NCBI GenBank assembly: GCA_947623465.1
Contig: CANQGU010000004.1
Span: forward strand, 18,090-82,089
DNA: 64,000 nt
Reading direction: 5' to 3'
Source: an uncultured Clostridia bacterium
Lineage (GTDB): Bacteria > Bacillota > Clostridia > TANB77 > CAG-508
Part shown: positions 62,991 to 64,000 of the stretch, one piece after another
Layout: each line of letters begins with the position of its first letter
Numbering within the stretch: the stretch's first letter is position 1
The notes under the pieces: generated by a model
Told to the model about the DNA's origin: nothing
The model's input: only the letters and a program-made list of their open reading frames with translations
Databases searched by the model: none
Made by a program: the position numbers and the translations under genes

Positions 62991-63059
62991 AATCAAAATT
63001 TTGACATAAATGATATTGACCATTTCGTTGTTATCAACAAGATAGAAATATCATGCTGA
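62991..63059 (+). pseudogene. Possible second DinD-like scrap
   Basis: NFDINDIDHFVVINKIEISC followed by a stop resembles the ISAIDHFTDINKM stretch at 61940-62077. Very short and without a start; the similarity could be chance. Confidence 0.25.
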
Positions 63060-63088
63060 AAAAGAATGATATTTTAAAGCACAATAAA

Positions 63089-63175
63089 AATAGCTTAACA
63101 CTTGTCATCAAGTATTAAGCTATTTAACTTTTCATCTAGACCCTAAAGTCTAGGCATTGGCATACCGCCTCAAAT
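63089..63175 (-). ncRNA. Structured RNA or 3' untranslated region with terminator, downstream of the PemK-like gene
   Basis: Read on the minus strand: GAGGCGGTATGCCAATGCC, hairpin CTAGAC/GTCTAG (63153-63136), then a terminator with AATAGCTTAA and TTAAGCTATT arms (63124-63089) and a T run. The G+C-rich part stands out in an AT-rich region. It may be a separate small RNA or the end of the toxin transcript. Confidence 0.4.
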
Positions 63176-63241
63176 ATTCTATATTTAGTATAACATTTTT
63201 GATACGATAAGTCAATATTATTATATGCAAAAATACGATTA

Positions 63242-63835
63242 TTATTGATTATTTTCTAATTTTTTCATTTTATAATGTATGGGTTCAAATATTTGCTCAA
63301 ACAGTTTATTATAAATTTTATCAAAAAATTTATTAGAAGTTTTTCCTAATCTTGAAATAACTCTATTTTTATCTATATATTTAGCTTCAAATAGCATGAC
63401 TACAGTATTTTTTTGAAATCCATCATTTACAGTTCCTACTTCAAATTCAGGATAAATATTTCCGTTTTTATTTTTTCTAGGTGTACCACTTGAACAAGGG
63501 ACTATAAATATTTTTGTAGCTGTTTCCTTAATAACTATTGCAGGATGAATATATGCGAATTCTCTATCATAATTGTTCCAGCCTAAATCAACTAAAAGAA
63601 TTTCGCCTAAACTATATTTAATAAAATTATTTTGCTTAGAGGCAGATAAATGCTTTTCATTTGATTCTATCCATAATGCTATTTCATATGCTGATTGTTC
63701 AGTTAGTTTAAATTCATAATTTTTGAGTGATGTAAAAAATTCTTTTTTTAGTTTTTCATCTTGCATAAATTTAATATTTTTATATTTAGTATCATTTCTT
63801 TTTATAATATTAATGATATTTTTATTTATATTCAT
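63242..63835 (-). CDS. PemK/MazF-like toxin-fold protein
   Basis: 197 residues. The C-terminal part has the PemK/MazF fold landmarks: KYSLGEILLVDLGWNN, YIHPAIVIKETATKIFIVPC and the later NTVVMLFEAKYIDKNRVISR. This corresponds to the G-D-I/V-x2-V-D/x-L, R-P-A-x-V and L-x-x-Q/I-R-x-I-D/S-K-x-R motifs of mRNA-cleaving toxins. An N-terminal helical extension of about 75 residues is unusual. No antitoxin gene is adjacent on the same strand within the window. It has its own promoter (63893-63865). Confidence 0.8.
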   Translation of the reverse strand: MNINKNIINIIKRNDTKYKNIKFMQDEKLKKEFFTSLKNYEFKLTEQSAYEIALWIESNEKHLSASKQNNFIKYSLGEILLVDLGWNNYDREFAYIHPAIVIKETATKIFIVPCSSGTPRKNKNGNIYPEFEVGTVNDGFQKNTVVMLFEAKYIDKNRVISRLGKTSNKFFDKIYNKLFEQIFEPIHYKMKKLENNQ

Positions 63836-63864
63836 ATATATCTATCACGTCCTTTTTTTCATAA

Positions 63865-63893
63865 ATTATATAATATTTGAATATAAAAGTCAA
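63865..63893 (-). promoter_or_regulatory. Promoter of the PemK-like gene
   Basis: On the minus strand TTGACT (63893-63888) and TATAAT (63870-63865), 17-base spacer, 30 bases upstream of the ATG. Confidence 0.8.
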
Positions 63894-64000
63894 TAAAAAT
63901 AAAAACAAAAGTTTGTAAAATTATGTTAGTGTAAAATAAATTCGGGAAAATAATTTAATAAAAATAAGATACCCACTCAAAATTGTGTTAAAATAATTTT
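63894..64000. other. Right-edge intergenic sequence
   Basis: No gene, terminator or repeat that I can support lies between the PemK promoter and the window edge. Confidence 0.5.

Noticed and set aside
1-64000. tRNA and rRNA genes
   Set aside because: I looked for tRNA-like TTCRA arms and rRNA segments; only the tmRNA at 60761-61114 was convincing.

Overview
This is a strongly AT-rich Gram-positive stretch. It uses the standard bacterial code (TGA is a stop), strong AGGAGG ribosome binding sites, several GTG/TTG starts and sigma-A promoters, nearly all with a 17-base spacer. Sortase-type wall anchors, cohesin/dockerin modules, CarD, the TrmR/TrhP tRNA genes, FchA beside FolD and the tmRNA together suggest an uncultured Firmicute of the class Clostridia, probably host-associated. 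That placement is inference from gene content; no rRNA is present.

Layout. 1-5450: the end of rplQ, two family 8 glycosyltransferases with two acyltransferases, and a wall-anchored repeat protein. 5.5-27.4 kb is mostly housekeeping: uvrB, engB, serS, radA, comF, a KAP-type NTPase, a Y-family polymerase with its YolD-like partner, an orphan SUMF1-like protein, a Bro-N protein, murA, cmk-plsC, typA-trmR-trhP (translation and wobble-uridine methoxylation) and fchA-folD. 27.5-59.0 kb is the notable region. 59.1-64 kb holds a HEPN-like protein, carD, ssrA (tmRNA), decayed Bro-N/DinD genes, an acyltransferase-like gene and a PemK/MazF-like toxin.

The 27.5-59 kb region begins with a sortase, followed by six two-gene units in strictly alternating orientation (+ - + - + -). 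Each unit has a small secreted cohesin-like protein ending in an I-x-Q-A-G wall-sorting signal, and a ~1,100-residue secreted protein with a dockerin directly after the signal peptide, then fibronectin-like domains and a beta-rich C-terminal domain. A 26-base palindromic element lies just upstream of every cohesin gene. Convergent neighbours share a bidirectional terminator. The outermost pair (A, F) forms one subfamily and the inner four (B-E) another. The two repeated calcium loops of each dockerin carry similar recognition residues, but these differ between units, suggesting six mutually exclusive cohesin-dockerin pairs. My reading is a switchable or combinatorial set of sortase-anchored surface fibres. 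The divergent gaps hold an AlbA_2/Schlafen-type regulator and a cluster of nucleotidyltransferase, HEPN and ATPase genes.

A second window-wide signal is six single-base frameshifts in five otherwise normal genes (two in uvrB, one each in the yolD-like gene, typA, trhP and the AlbA_2 gene). Every one is an extra C immediately before a GG of a glycine codon. This is either a systematic sequence-consensus error or a very unusual mutational bias, and these genes should not be called dead without checking reads.
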